Source: GCA-2728135 sp002728135
Lineage (GTDB): Bacteria > Pseudomonadota > Alphaproteobacteria > UBA828
Assembly (NCBI GenBank): GCA_963997635.1
Contig: CAXEND010000014.1
Span: 1-58,942 of the forward strand
DNA: 58,942 nucleotides
Direction of reading: 5' to 3'
Notes under the pieces: generated by a model
Seen by the model: only the letters and a program-made list of their open reading frames with translations
Database searches by the model: none
What the model was told of the DNA's origin: nothing
Position numbers and translations under genes: made by a program
Part shown: piece after piece, positions 34,945 to 44,776 of the stretch
Position numbering within the stretch: the first letter of the stretch is position 1
Layout: every line of letters begins with the position of its first letter

Positions 34945-37167
34945 TTAACTGAATTTGTTTGACCTTGGAAAACCTCTTGGAATCAAGCGGCCAGATTGCC
35001 CTCGCTTACCAACCCAGTTCTTCATATTAACCTCAAAATGCATACCTTTTCCTTTGGGCCAACTAAGTCCTTCATTTTTTTTGTATACTTTTATATCACT
35101 TAGACTTCCATCACGAAAACGCTGAAGAATAACACCTCTACCACGAGATAGAAACGGAATTTCTTTAATTGGGTAAGTTAACAACCGGCGATTGGTTCCA
35201 ACTACAGCAACTGTATCTCCGACAGCTGGCACACAGAACGAAGCGTCTGTATCAGGAACTACATTAAGCACCTGCTTACCTGCTTTTGTATGTGCTAAAA
35301 CCGAAGATTCATCAACTAAAAAGCCTCTGCCATCAGATGAAGCAACGAGTAATGTTCTATTCGGATAATGTACAAAAAATGATACTATGTCATGATCATT
35401 TCCAATATCCGCCATCAGACGCAAAGGTTCTCCAAATCCACGCCCTCCAGGCAACTTATCAACGTTTATGGTATAAAAACGCCCATTAGTAGCAAATAAT
35501 ATTAGTTTATCTGTAGTTTCAGCATAGAAACTAAAACGCTTACTATCACCATCTTTATATCGAATATCTGAATCTGATTGAATATGGCCCTTAATTGCTC
35601 TGATCCAGCCTTTTTTTGAACAAATAATGGTAACTGATTCCTTCTCGATAATTGCCTCAACAGGTAAATTCAGGTCTTTAGGGGGGGCAACTATTTTTGT
35701 TTTTCTTTTACCTTCCGACGTATTACTTCCGAAATGTTCTTTTGCTTTTAAGATTTCCTTTCGAATAGCTGTTTTTTGTCTTGCTTTACTTTCCTGCAGT
35801 TTATTTAAATCTTGTTGCTCTTGTTTTAGCTCTTTGTATTCTTTTCGAAGTTCTACTTCATCTAACTTCCTCAAGGAACGCAAACGCATATTTAAAATTG
35901 CTTCTGCTTGATTATCATTTAATTTAAATTTTTTTCTAATCTTCTCTTTTGGATTATCTTCTTCACGGATAATTTTTATAACTGCATCAAGATTCAAAAA
36001 CACAAGTAAGTAACCATCTAAGACTAATAGTCTTTGAAGAATTTTATCTAGTCGATATCGGGTACGTCGGTTAAGAACATCAAAACGATGGGCTATAAAC
36101 GCAAGTAACATCTCCCGAAAACTCATTAATTTTGGGATACCGTTTGCGTCCAATACATTCATGTTAAGAGAAAACCGCACTTCAAGATCAGTCTGTTTAA
36201 ACAACATCTCCATCATATGCTCAGGCTTAACGCCCCTACTCTTAGGCTCTAAAACAAGTCTTATATCCTCGGCAGATTCGTCCCGAACATTACCTAAAAG
36301 AACTAATTTCTTTTGATCAAGAAGCTCTGCAATTCGTTCAATCAAACGTGATTTCTGAACCTGATAAGGAATCTCAGTTACTATTATTTGCCATTGACCA
36401 CGGGTTTTTTCTTCAACTTTCCATTTAGCTCTTAACCTAAGAGAACCTCTCCCAGTTTCATATGCTTCTTGAATATTATTAATATTTTCTGCTAAGTGGC
36501 CTCCTGTTGGAAAATCTGGACCAGGGCAGGCCCTGAGTATATCTTGGTATGAAGAACGTTGATTTTTTAGTAATAAAATTATCGCATCACATAATTCTTC
36601 AATATTATGTGGAGGTATATTTGTTGCTAACCCGACCGCAATTCCCGTAGCACCATTAGCCAATAAATTAGGTAAACTTGCTGGTAAAACCGATGGTTCG
36701 ACTTCTTCTCCATCGTAAGTTGTCCTAAAATCTACCGCATCTTCACTAATACCTTCTAGAAGTGCTATTGCAAATTTAGTTAACCGTGCTTCTGTATAGC
36801 GCATAGCTGCAGCGTTATCACCATCAATATTTCCAAAATTGCCATGACCCTCAACAAGAGGCCATCTGACAGCAAAAGATTGAGCAAGCCTAACTAAAGC
36901 ATCATAAACGGCAGTGTCACCATGAGGATGAAATTTTCCTATTACATCTCCGACCACACGGGCACATTTTTTATGTCCGGAGTGCGGATCTAACTTCAAT
37001 TCTAACATTGCATACAGAAGTCGACGCTGGACTGGTTTTAAACCATCACGCACATCTGGAAGTGAACGTGATGTGATAGTTGACAACGCGTAGGCTAGAT
37101 AACGCTCTCCCAAAGCATCGGCAAAAGTAACAGAATGAATACCAGAAGAATCTTTAATTTCAGTCAT
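34945..37167 (-). CDS. parC: DNA topoisomerase IV subunit A
   Basis: ParC cuts and passes DNA to unlink daughter chromosomes. The 740-residue protein has the winged-helix/tower region with the active Tyr in AMRYTEARL (about residue 122), preceded by HPHGDTAVYDALVRLAQ. The C-terminal beta-pinwheel repeats start after about 500. Its length, and the lack of a GyrA box (QRRGGKG), separate it from GyrA. It is 57 bases after recO in a long minus-strand run. Confidence 0.93.
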   Translation of the reverse strand: MTEIKDSSGIHSVTFADALGERYLAYALSTITSRSLPDVRDGLKPVQRRLLYAMLELKLDPHSGHKKCARVVGDVIGKFHPHGDTAVYDALVRLAQSFAVRWPLVEGHGNFGNIDGDNAAAMRYTEARLTKFAIALLEGISEDAVDFRTTYDGEEVEPSVLPASLPNLLANGATGIAVGLATNIPPHNIEELCDAIILLLKNQRSSYQDILRACPGPDFPTGGHLAENINNIQEAYETGRGSLRLRAKWKVEEKTRGQWQIIVTEIPYQVQKSRLIERIAELLDQKKLVLLGNVRDESAEDIRLVLEPKSRGVKPEHMMEMLFKQTDLEVRFSLNMNVLDANGIPKLMSFREMLLAFIAHRFDVLNRRTRYRLDKILQRLLVLDGYLLVFLNLDAVIKIIREEDNPKEKIRKKFKLNDNQAEAILNMRLRSLRKLDEVELRKEYKELKQEQQDLNKLQESKARQKTAIRKEILKAKEHFGSNTSEGKRKTKIVAPPKDLNLPVEAIIEKESVTIICSKKGWIRAIKGHIQSDSDIRYKDGDSKRFSFYAETTDKLILFATNGRFYTINVDKLPGGRGFGEPLRLMADIGNDHDIVSFFVHYPNRTLLVASSDGRGFLVDESSVLAHTKAGKQVLNVVPDTDASFCVPAVGDTVAVVGTNRRLLTYPIKEIPFLSRGRGVILQRFRDGSLSDIKVYKKNEGLSWPKGKGMHFEVNMKNWVGKRGQSGRLIPRGFPRSNKFS

Positions 37168-37224
37168 GAATCATCATAACACAAAATAACGCATATGTGA
37201 GTGCTTAGAAACACAATATTTTGT

Positions 37225-37959
37225 TTATATTTTATTTTCCCACCGCTTAGCTAAACGATTTCGTGCTGCAGGCATCTTTGTTTTTCGTGCAGATAAAAGA
37301 TGTCTAGAAATAAACCATTCTGTTAATTTTAGCCCCGCAGATATATCACCTTTGGTTGAAATTTTCCCTTCTGAAGATTGATCTATCGTAAATTTTGGTA
37401 ACGAAAGCAACTTCTCCCTATAGGGTTCTCCAGCTGCAAAGGTTACTGCTCGACCAGTTCTAGGCGAAACGTATGCTAGATTTTCCTTTTCACCGGTTAG
37501 AGCACAAACTGATAAATCTAAACCAAATCCTAAATCAGCTAATAATTTTAATTCCCACATTATTAAGTTCTGAATCCAAGAGGCACTGTCCTCAAAGTCA
37601 TCTAAGAAACTAATTGTTCTTGAGTATAGTTCTGGATATGGATGACGTTCTGGAAGAGCTATTTCGATTAAAGAGCAAATAGACAAAAGACCTTCCAATC
37701 TCAGATTGTCTTCAATTAGCCGTGCAGCTCGAGCATCAGTCATCTCACAATTAAAAATTCCTAAATGCTCTGTTAAGCGTGCACGCCACCTTGCTGTTAC
37801 CCCATTACCTAATTGATAAATACCTGAATTATTTTTGTTTCTTGCACCCCTAACAAGGCCAGCATGTCGTCCATGCTCTTTTGTAAAAAGACAAATTACT
37901 GAAGAAGACTCCCCATGATGTCTTGATGACACAATTATACCTTCGTCAATCCACTCCAT
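37225..37959 (-). CDS. recO: DNA repair protein RecO
   Basis: RecO with RecR loads RecA on SSB-covered DNA. The 244-residue protein begins MEWIDEGIIVSSRHHGESSSV, split here as EGIIVSSRHHGE, an OB fold. The helical C-terminal region has LLADLGFGLDLSVCALTG, lacking the full four-Cys zinc site found in some members. It is 42 bases after era, a very common neighbour. Confidence 0.9.
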   Translation of the reverse strand: MEWIDEGIIVSSRHHGESSSVICLFTKEHGRHAGLVRGARNKNNSGIYQLGNGVTARWRARLTEHLGIFNCEMTDARAARLIEDNLRLEGLLSICSLIEIALPERHPYPELYSRTISFLDDFEDSASWIQNLIMWELKLLADLGFGLDLSVCALTGEKENLAYVSPRTGRAVTFAAGEPYREKLLSLPKFTIDQSSEGKISTKGDISAGLKLTEWFISRHLLSARKTKMPAARNRLAKRWENKI

Positions 37960-38001
37960 AGAAAAACCTAGATTTATATTTAATTTTCAAGACAATCACT
38001 C

Positions 38002-38952
38002 TTATTTAGGGTTATAATCAAGCCCCATATTACGGTAATGTTCTGGGTTTTCTGCCCATCCTTCACGAACCTTTACAAATAGGAATAAATGAATTTTTCT
38101 TTCTAAAATTTTGTTCAACTCCTCTCGGGCGGCCTTACCTATTGATTTAATTCTCCTGCCGTCTTTTCCTAAAATCATAATTTTATGATTTTCTCTCTGG
38201 ACATAAATTATCTGCTCAATTCTACAACTACCATCTGCAAGCTCTTTCCATTTCTCGGTTTCAACATTTACAGAGTAGGGTATTTCCTGATGGAGTTGGT
38301 TAAATATCTTTTCCCTTGTAATTTCAGAAGCCAGTATACGTTCAGATATGTCACTAAGCTGATCTTCTGGATATAGCCATGGACCGTTAGGTAGACGAGA
38401 TAATAAATATTGAAGAAGATCATTTACTCCATCACCTCTCAATGCAGAAATCATAAATACTTTTTCAAAAAGTTTCATTTGTTGAATTTTTGCAACTAGT
38501 GGAAGCAAAATTTCGTGCTTTATAGTGTCAACTTTATTAATAACCATTAGTGGCTTTTTTTTATGCCTATGAAAATGCTTAAAAATTTCTTCGGTATTCG
38601 GGCAAATCCCTCTGTTTGGGTCAATCAGAAATATCACATCATCCGCCTCGCTTTGACCTTTCCAAGCTGCATGCACCATCGACCGCTCAAGACGTTTTCT
38701 TGGATTCTGAAAAATCCCAGGTGTATCAATTAAAACAAGTTGTGAGTTTCCATGTGTACAAATCCCCCTTATTTGGTTTCTTGTAGTCTGGATTTTAGGA
38801 CTAACGATTGTAATTTTATCGCCAACAATATAATTAACTAAAGTGGATTTTCCAGCATTTGGCGGACCTATAACTGCGACAAAACCAGCTCGTTGCGTTC
38901 CAACAGAATCATTTGGAACTAGAGAAGACTTATCACTTAACTTGTTGGCCAT
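38002..38952 (-). CDS. era: GTPase Era
   Basis: Era is an essential GTPase that binds 16S rRNA during 30S assembly. G1 GPPNAGKST lies near residue 29, G3 DTPG at about 77, and G4 NKVD in the middle. The KH RNA-binding domain follows from about 215, with the GKDGRRIKSIGKAAREEL motif. The 316-residue length includes an N-terminal extension of ~20. Its ATG overlaps the rnc stop (TAATG), so rnc and era are translationally coupled. Confidence 0.95.
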   Translation of the reverse strand: MANKLSDKSSLVPNDSVGTQRAGFVAVIGPPNAGKSTLVNYIVGDKITIVSPKIQTTRNQIRGICTHGNSQLVLIDTPGIFQNPRKRLERSMVHAAWKGQSEADDVIFLIDPNRGICPNTEEIFKHFHRHKKKPLMVINKVDTIKHEILLPLVAKIQQMKLFEKVFMISALRGDGVNDLLQYLLSRLPNGPWLYPEDQLSDISERILASEITREKIFNQLHQEIPYSVNVETEKWKELADGSCRIEQIIYVQRENHKIMILGKDGRRIKSIGKAAREELNKILERKIHLFLFVKVREGWAENPEHYRNMGLDYNPK

Positions 38953-39659
38953 TAGTTATTACACTCAATATTTTCTAGCATATTTTTTGCTGCAAATTGT
39001 TCAGCATTTTGTTTTGATGTTCCGCTACCTCGAACGGAATTAACCCCTGAAACTTTGACCTCCACCTCAAAAATTGGTTGGTGAGGGGGACCTGATCTAG
39101 ACACAATTGAATATACAGGTAAACCTAGCCCTTGCTTTTGGGACCATTCTTGCAAAACAGTCTTAGAGTCGCTCGGTGGCTGAATATGTTCTTCAGATAA
39201 AGGTCCCCAATGTCTAATTACAAAATCCCTAGAAACATCTGATCCACCATCAAGATGTAAAGCAGCAATTATGGCCTCCAAAGCGTCGGCTAAGTTTTTA
39301 GGATTAGATCGACCACCACTTGCTAATTCACTGGGGGCCATTTCTATAAAAGGCCCGATCCCAAGATTTTGTGCAACTCTGGCTAAAGCATCCCTTTTAA
39401 CCAGAGAAGAGAATCTTTTAGCTAAAGCACCTTCAGACTCATGTCTAAATTTTAGAAACAAACACTCAGAGACAAACAGTCCTAGAACTCTATCACCCAA
39501 AAATTCAAGTCGTTGATTACTATCATTTACCCCCCCAACAACACTTGGGTGTTTTAATGCAAGTCTAATTAAATGAGGGTCTTTAAATTGATACCCAAGA
39601 ATTAATTCTAGATCCTTCAATTGGAAACCCTTTTTTTTATCAGACAAGTCCATATCCAT
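38952..39659 (-). CDS. rnc: Ribonuclease III
   Basis: RNase III cuts double-stranded RNA, including rRNA precursors. The 235-residue protein has the catalytic signature QRLEFLGDRVLG near residue 45 and the second acidic pair in ADALEAIIAALHLDGG. A double-stranded-RNA-binding domain fills the C-terminal ~75 residues. It follows lepB by 11 bases and overlaps era by one, the classical lepB-rnc-era order. Confidence 0.95.
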   Translation of the reverse strand: MDMDLSDKKKGFQLKDLELILGYQFKDPHLIRLALKHPSVVGGVNDSNQRLEFLGDRVLGLFVSECLFLKFRHESEGALAKRFSSLVKRDALARVAQNLGIGPFIEMAPSELASGGRSNPKNLADALEAIIAALHLDGGSDVSRDFVIRHWGPLSEEHIQPPSDSKTVLQEWSQKQGLGLPVYSIVSRSGPPHQPIFEVEVKVSGVNSVRGSGTSKQNAEQFAAKNMLENIECNN

Positions 39660-39670
39660 ATAAAAGTTTA

Positions 39671-40453
39671 TTAGTCTATTGATTTAAAAACTCTTTCAAA
39701 ACGAGTAGACTCGCCCCATTTCCAAACTTCCCAGATATCAGCTATACCGTTTGTTGAATAAAATGTGAATTCTGCTCTCCCAACAAGGTTTTCTTCTGGA
39801 ATATAACCAACGGCCGAGAGCACTCGACTATCCAAAGAGTTATCGCGATTATCTCCCATTGCAAAGTAATGTTTTATTGGAACGGTATATATTGGAGTAT
39901 CATCAAGGGCACCATAGGGAGTCGCTTCTAAAATATTATAGCTTACCCCATTTGGTAAGGTTTCTCGATATTGCTCAAGTCTTCTTATATGGCCATTAGA
40001 GTCCTTGTATTCAAAATTTTTTATTTTATTACGTTTTAAAGGCCGGTCATTTAAGTAAACAACACCATTTCTAACCTGTATTCTGTCACCTGGAAGACCT
40101 ATGATCCTTTTGATATAATCTGTTTCGTTATCCCTTGGTAGTTTAAAAACTGCCACATCTCCACGTTCTGGTTCCCCACCCAAGATTCTACCCGACCATA
40201 AAGGTAAACTCCATGGCAGAGAATATTTACTATATCCATATGAGTATTTTGAAACGAATAAGTAATCACCCACCATCAAATTTGGTATCATTGATCCCGA
40301 TGGGATATTAAAGGGTTCAAGAGCTACTGTTCTTAAAATTAGTGCGGCCAATATTGCATATAAAACCATTCGTATTGTCGCAAAGAACCCACCTTTCTTA
40401 GGTTTCTTAGAAATATTGTCAGATCCTTCATTTTTTATTTTTTTCTTTAACAT
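39671..40453 (-). CDS. lepB: Signal peptidase I
   Basis: LepB removes signal peptides in the inner membrane. A single N-terminal span (ATIRMVLYAILAALILRTVAL region) precedes the catalytic Ser in NIPSGSMIPN. The general-base Lys is in DYIKRIIGLPGD, and GDNRDNSLDSR completes the family signature. I chose ATG 40453, which has AGGTGA 11 bases upstream, over a GTG five codons earlier that would overlap that site. The resulting length is 260 residues. Confidence 0.93.
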   Translation of the reverse strand: MLKKKIKNEGSDNISKKPKKGGFFATIRMVLYAILAALILRTVALEPFNIPSGSMIPNLMVGDYLFVSKYSYGYSKYSLPWSLPLWSGRILGGEPERGDVAVFKLPRDNETDYIKRIIGLPGDRIQVRNGVVYLNDRPLKRNKIKNFEYKDSNGHIRRLEQYRETLPNGVSYNILEATPYGALDDTPIYTVPIKHYFAMGDNRDNSLDSRVLSAVGYIPEENLVGRAEFTFYSTNGIADIWEVWKWGESTRFERVFKSID

Positions 40454-40507
40454 TTTTGTAATATTCACCTAAATAATATTTAAACCCAATCTATTTATAA
40501 TTATAAT

Positions 40508-40927
40508 CTAATTCTCAGAATGGGTGACTTCTTTCATCTTAGCACTTATAATTACTAATGCTTGTGCATTAGGTGGTTCATCAGTCAAGGAAAGAAGTAT
40601 CTCGGCTTTCATTCCTGAAGGTGTAATTTCTTCCAAACGATGTTTTGCCCCTCCTGAAAGAACCATAGTTGGCTGTCCTGAAGGCAAATTACATACTTCA
40701 AGGTCTCGCCAATAAACACCTTTGCGGAATCCTGTTCCTAGAGCTTTTGCACACGCTTCCTTTGCAGCAAATCGTCGGGCATAACTCTCAATTCTTTTCA
40801 ATCGTAGATCAGACTTTTGACGCTCAGATTGAGTATACACCCTATGTGTAAATCGGTCTCCAAAACGGTTTAAAGTCTTAGCAATACGATTTATGTCTGT
40901 TAAATCTACCCCTATACCTATAATCAC
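40508..40927 (-). CDS. acpS: Holo-[acyl-carrier-protein] synthase
   Basis: AcpS transfers phosphopantetheine from CoA to acyl carrier protein. The 139-residue protein has both metal-binding signatures: GIGVDLTDI at the N-terminus and RRFAAKEACAKALGTG at about residues 51-66. The GTG start at 40927 has AGGA 7 bases upstream. It lies between pdxJ and lepB, the usual pdxJ-acpS-lepB order. Confidence 0.93.
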   Translation of the reverse strand: MIIGIGVDLTDINRIAKTLNRFGDRFTHRVYTQSERQKSDLRLKRIESYARRFAAKEACAKALGTGFRKGVYWRDLEVCNLPSGQPTMVLSGGAKHRLEEITPSGMKAEILLSLTDEPPNAQALVIISAKMKEVTHSEN

Positions 40928-40969
40928 CTGATTTTCCTACACCACAAGTTAGATCCTATATATCATAAA

Positions 40970-41728
40970 TTAACTTTCTGTAGTGTTTTTAGAACGGGCC
41001 ATATTCATTAGATCACGCATTCTACGAACAGCATCCTCGAATCCTGAAAAGATTGCCTCACCTATAAGGAAATGGCCTATGTTTAATTCACTTATTCCTT
41101 TTATTTCAGCTATAGGGCCAACTGTATCAAAAGAAAGACCATGTCCCGCTCGCACTTCTAGGCCAAGGCCTAATGCATGTTGTGTAGCAGATATTATTTT
41201 TGTCAGATGGGACTTTCTTTCTATCAAGTTTTTAGCATCACAGTAATGACCTGTATGAATTTCAATTGCAGGTATCCCAATGGAGGAGCTTGCGTCAATC
41301 TGATCATGGTCAGGGTCTATAAATACACTTACAAAACAATCAGCATCCTTCAATGAATCAATAAATTTCGATAATTCATCCATCCGAGAAATAATATCTA
41401 ACCCACCCTCTGTAGTAAGCTCTTGACGTTTCTCAGGTACAAGACAAACTCCAGGCGGTTTATGCTTAAGAGCTATCTCTAGCATTTCATTTGTAGTAGC
41501 CATTTCTAAATTTAATGGCAATGCGACTTCGCGAATAAGCCTTCTAAGGTCTTCATCTGAGATATGTCTTCTATCTTCTCTTAAATGACAAACAATTCCG
41601 TCTGCACCTGCTTTTTCTGCCAAATTAGCTGCCCTTAACGGATCTGGATGTATGCCTCCGCGAGCATTCCTTATTGTTGCTACATGATCAATATTCACAC
41701 CCAAACGTAATTCATTACTCATCTGCAT
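40970..41728 (-). CDS. pdxJ: Pyridoxine 5'-phosphate synthase
   Basis: PdxJ closes the pyridine ring in DXP-dependent vitamin B6 synthesis. The 252-residue TIM barrel begins with LGVNIDHVATIRNARGG, diagnostic for the family, and contains EIHTGHYCD with a conserved His and HGLSFDTVGPIA. It overlaps the DUF2062 gene by 14 bases and is followed by acpS 42 bases on. Confidence 0.95.
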   Translation of the reverse strand: MQMSNELRLGVNIDHVATIRNARGGIHPDPLRAANLAEKAGADGIVCHLREDRRHISDEDLRRLIREVALPLNLEMATTNEMLEIALKHKPPGVCLVPEKRQELTTEGGLDIISRMDELSKFIDSLKDADCFVSVFIDPDHDQIDASSSIGIPAIEIHTGHYCDAKNLIERKSHLTKIISATQHALGLGLEVRAGHGLSFDTVGPIAEIKGISELNIGHFLIGEAIFSGFEDAVRRMRDLMNMARSKNTTES

Positions 41729-42311
41729 TTATCCTATTAGATTCTGTATCAATAGCTTTATCCTGTGTAGCTAGAACTTGACGCCTCTTTAAACGGGACA
41801 TTCTTCTATGCTCCTGATAATTTGCTATAAGGCGTTGTATAGGAAAGAAAAAGATCAGCCAAACTATTATTGATACGGGCATACCACCAGCTAACATGGG
41901 AATGAAAATAGTTGTTGGCTGTTCAAAAATCACACTAATTGTGAGTTCCTCTGGCAGCTCCTGACCTTTCTCATAGCCTAATATTTTACTTCCAAGCCAA
42001 TAAATTCCCGTCCAAATGAAGGGAAATGTCCATGGATTACCTACAGCAGTTCCGATAGCTGAAGCAATTAAGTTACCACGCATAAGCCAAGCTATTACCG
42101 CACCAAGTATGAAATGCAACCCGACAAATGGTGTAAAAGAAATTGCTGCACCACAGGCAAAACCTGCAGCTATAGAATATGGAGTGCCTGGGAGCCTCTT
42201 TATTCTTGTAAAAAAATAACGGCCACTCCGCTTCCAACCCATACTTGGCCAAAATAATTCGCGTATACGCCCTGAGATGGTTCTTTTTTTTCTGCGCTGA
42301 AATAGACTCAT
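41715..42311 (-). CDS. DUF2062 membrane protein
   Basis: This 198-residue protein has about three or four membrane segments (GFACGAAISFTPFVGLH, LGAVIAWLMRGN and a helix near 150-170), with the FTPFVGLH and GNPWTFPFIW patterns of DUF2062. Family function is unknown; in some species members accompany lipid or glycan genes. Here it lies between rsh and pdxJ. The C-terminal tail is basic and then acidic, and is cytoplasmic if the positive-inside rule holds. Confidence 0.8.
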   Translation of the reverse strand: MSLFQRRKKRTISGRIRELFWPSMGWKRSGRYFFTRIKRLPGTPYSIAAGFACGAAISFTPFVGLHFILGAVIAWLMRGNLIASAIGTAVGNPWTFPFIWTGIYWLGSKILGYEKGQELPEELTISVIFEQPTTIFIPMLAGGMPVSIIVWLIFFFPIQRLIANYQEHRRMSRLKRRQVLATQDKAIDTESNRINADE

Positions 42312-42454
42312 TCAATTCTGCCTACAGTATGCAAGCCAACTAAAATGAAATCGGCCTTCAAAATATCCGTGCAAGTAACATTATTTTCTAATTATTAGGA
42401 TAAAATACTCATAGTTATTAATAACACCAAATAATTACAGTTAACTCAAAGCTG

Positions 42455-42496
42455 GTAAGGCCTGGAACCATTTTGTTCTTTATGGATTCGGCTTAC
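42455..42496. other. Long imperfect stem-loop downstream of rsh
   Basis: GTAAG-CC-GAA-CCAT (from 42455) pairs with ATGG-TTC-GG-CTTAC (ending 42496) through three small bulges around a 10-base loop, giving 14 base pairs. It lies 28 bases past the rsh stop on the minus strand, in a 212-base gap. No U-run follows, so a classical terminator is unlikely. It may be a transcript end processed by RNase, or part of a small RNA. Confidence 0.35.
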
Positions 42497-42523
42497 AATA
42501 ATTTAATCCTTAATTCACTTTTA

Positions 42524-44674
42524 TCAATGCCTAGTTCTTCTAACACGACTTACACATTGCACTAAACGCAAATTAGCCATGATTTCAGATAAATGCCTTA
42601 TATCCTGTACCTCGACATCAACTATAAGAGCAAAAAACTCTATATCACGATTAGTAATCTTTAAATTAGTAATATTACCTTGGCTTCTAGCAATTGCTGT
42701 AGTCACATTACTTAATGCACCAGTTTCATTTACTACTACTAGATCAATTCTACCTATCTGTACCTGCTTGATTGTTTCAGTATTATCCCAAGATAGGTCT
42801 AACCAACGTTCAGGAGTATCTCCAAATTCTGCTAATGTTTCACAATCTATAGTGTGAACTGTGACTCCACGACCGGTTGTTACTATACCTACAATTCGCT
42901 CACCGGGTAAGGCGTTGCAACATTCTGAGAAATGCAATGCCATGCCAGGGGTAAGACCACGAATAGGAACTCCTTGGTCGCCTGCTTTCACCTCCCCTGA
43001 ACGTTTCATGACAAAGGAAAGTGCACGATTTGTTATTGACTCAAAACGACGAGAAGGAAAAAGTATCTCTGCTAGTTTACGACTGGTCAATTCACCACTA
43101 CCCAGTTTAGCTAAAACGTCCTTTAAACTTCCCTCATTAATAACCGTCAAATGATCTGAAATTACAGTTTCATCAAAATTTGTATCATGTTCTCGAAAAA
43201 TTTTTTCTGCAATTGCCTTACCCAATGAAATAAATTCTTCCTTCTCCTTAAAACGAACAAATCTTCTAATACTTGCTCTAGCTTTACCAGTAGCTACAAA
43301 ACTCTCCCACATGGGTGAAGGTGCTCGTATTCGCGATTTAATTATTTCTACTTGATCTCCATTTTGGAGCTGTGTTCTTAAAGGTGCCATCCTTCCATTA
43401 ATTTTTGAACCAACACAACTATCACCTATATCTGAATGAACTGCATATGCAAAATCTACTGGTGTTGCACCACGGGGTAACTCAATTAGGTCCCCCTTGG
43501 GTGAAAAACAAAACACCTGATCCTGAAACATCTCAAGTTTAGTATGTTCTAAAAATTCTTCAGGCCCGGAAGCCTTATCCAAAATATCAAGTAAATCCCT
43601 CATCCAACGATATGTTTTTCTATCACCTTCAGCACTTTTTGTTTGCTTGAAAGCCCAATGAGCAGCAACCCCGTATTCTGCCTCCTCATGCATATTCCTT
43701 GTACGAATTTGAATTTCAATTCGCTGTCTTTCTGGTCCAATAACAGCTGTATGTAAGGAGCGGTACCCATTTGGTTTTGGTGTACTGATATAATCTTTAA
43801 AGCGCCCAGGAACCATTGGATAAGCTTTATGCACAATTCCAAGTAATTGGTAACATTGCTCCAAGTTATCTACAACGATTCTGAAAGCTATTATATCTGA
43901 TAATTGTTCAAAAGTAGTACTCTTACGCTGCATCTTTATCCAGATAGAATAAGGGCTTTTCTCTCTTCCAGTTATTTCGCAATTAACTCCTTCTTGTTTT
44001 ATAGTCTGACGTAACCCAGATAAAACACGAGGAATTAAATCACCTCCCTCAGTTCTCAGAAACTCTAATCTTTTAGAAACTGACAAACGCGCACCGGCAT
44101 TCAACTCACCAAACGCAAGGTCTTCAAGCTCATCTTTTATGCTATGCAAACCAATTCTTCCTGCCAGTGGTGCATAAATATCCATGGTCTCCATTGCAAT
44201 TTTTTTGCGCTTATCATCTTTCAAAATATAATTAAGAGTGCGCATATTATGTAACCTATCTGCCAGCTTAACTATCAGCACACGAATATCTTCGCTCATA
44301 GCAAGCAAAAACTTTCTAAAATTTTCTGCCTGTTTAGATTTATCTGATTGCAATTCAAATTGAGAGAGTTTTGTTACTCCATCAACTAAACGAGAAATTT
44401 CAGAACCAAAACCATCCTCAATTTCATTTAGAGTAGCTAGGGTATCCTCAACAGTATCATGCAGCAGTCCAGTAACAACCGATGCTGAATCCAACTTTAA
44501 GGTCGTTAGAATTCCTGCTACTTCTAATGGATGTGAAAAAAAAGGATCTCCACTTGCACGCGTCTGAGATCCATGGGCCCTCATAGAAAAAACGTAAGCC
44601 CTATTCAATAATTTTTCATCGGCACTTGGCTCATAAGCCTTAACCCGCTCTACAAGTTCGTATTGGCGAATCAC
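42524..44674 (-). CDS. rsh: Bifunctional (p)ppGpp synthetase/hydrolase
   Basis: This is the single alphaproteobacterial stringent-response enzyme. The HD hydrolase domain has GDPFFSHPLEVA and LLHDTVEDT (about residues 45-80). The synthetase domain has GRFKDYISTPKPNGYRS; RFKD is the RXKD motif of bifunctional enzymes. EIQIRT follows. A TGS domain (about 380-445) and a C-terminal ACT domain complete the 716 residues. I chose GTG 44674 (MIRQYELVERV, with GGGGG upstream) over a TTG six codons earlier. It follows rpoZ. Confidence 0.92.
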   Translation of the reverse strand: MIRQYELVERVKAYEPSADEKLLNRAYVFSMRAHGSQTRASGDPFFSHPLEVAGILTTLKLDSASVVTGLLHDTVEDTLATLNEIEDGFGSEISRLVDGVTKLSQFELQSDKSKQAENFRKFLLAMSEDIRVLIVKLADRLHNMRTLNYILKDDKRKKIAMETMDIYAPLAGRIGLHSIKDELEDLAFGELNAGARLSVSKRLEFLRTEGGDLIPRVLSGLRQTIKQEGVNCEITGREKSPYSIWIKMQRKSTTFEQLSDIIAFRIVVDNLEQCYQLLGIVHKAYPMVPGRFKDYISTPKPNGYRSLHTAVIGPERQRIEIQIRTRNMHEEAEYGVAAHWAFKQTKSAEGDRKTYRWMRDLLDILDKASGPEEFLEHTKLEMFQDQVFCFSPKGDLIELPRGATPVDFAYAVHSDIGDSCVGSKINGRMAPLRTQLQNGDQVEIIKSRIRAPSPMWESFVATGKARASIRRFVRFKEKEEFISLGKAIAEKIFREHDTNFDETVISDHLTVINEGSLKDVLAKLGSGELTSRKLAEILFPSRRFESITNRALSFVMKRSGEVKAGDQGVPIRGLTPGMALHFSECCNALPGERIVGIVTTGRGVTVHTIDCETLAEFGDTPERWLDLSWDNTETIKQVQIGRIDLVVVNETGALSNVTTAIARSQGNITNLKITNRDIEFFALIVDVEVQDIRHLSEIMANLRLVQCVSRVRRTRH

Positions 44675-44776
44675 TTCTGCCCCCGATTTCAAGAAATATT
44701 TTAGCGAGCTACAAAATTGGACGACTTAACTTATCTATAATAGCACTATAAAGTTAATTTATATTAGCTAAATAAA

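Noticed and set aside
42440..42500. tRNA-like gene after rsh
   Set aside because: No acceptor, anticodon or T-loop pattern; the region forms a single imperfect hairpin only.
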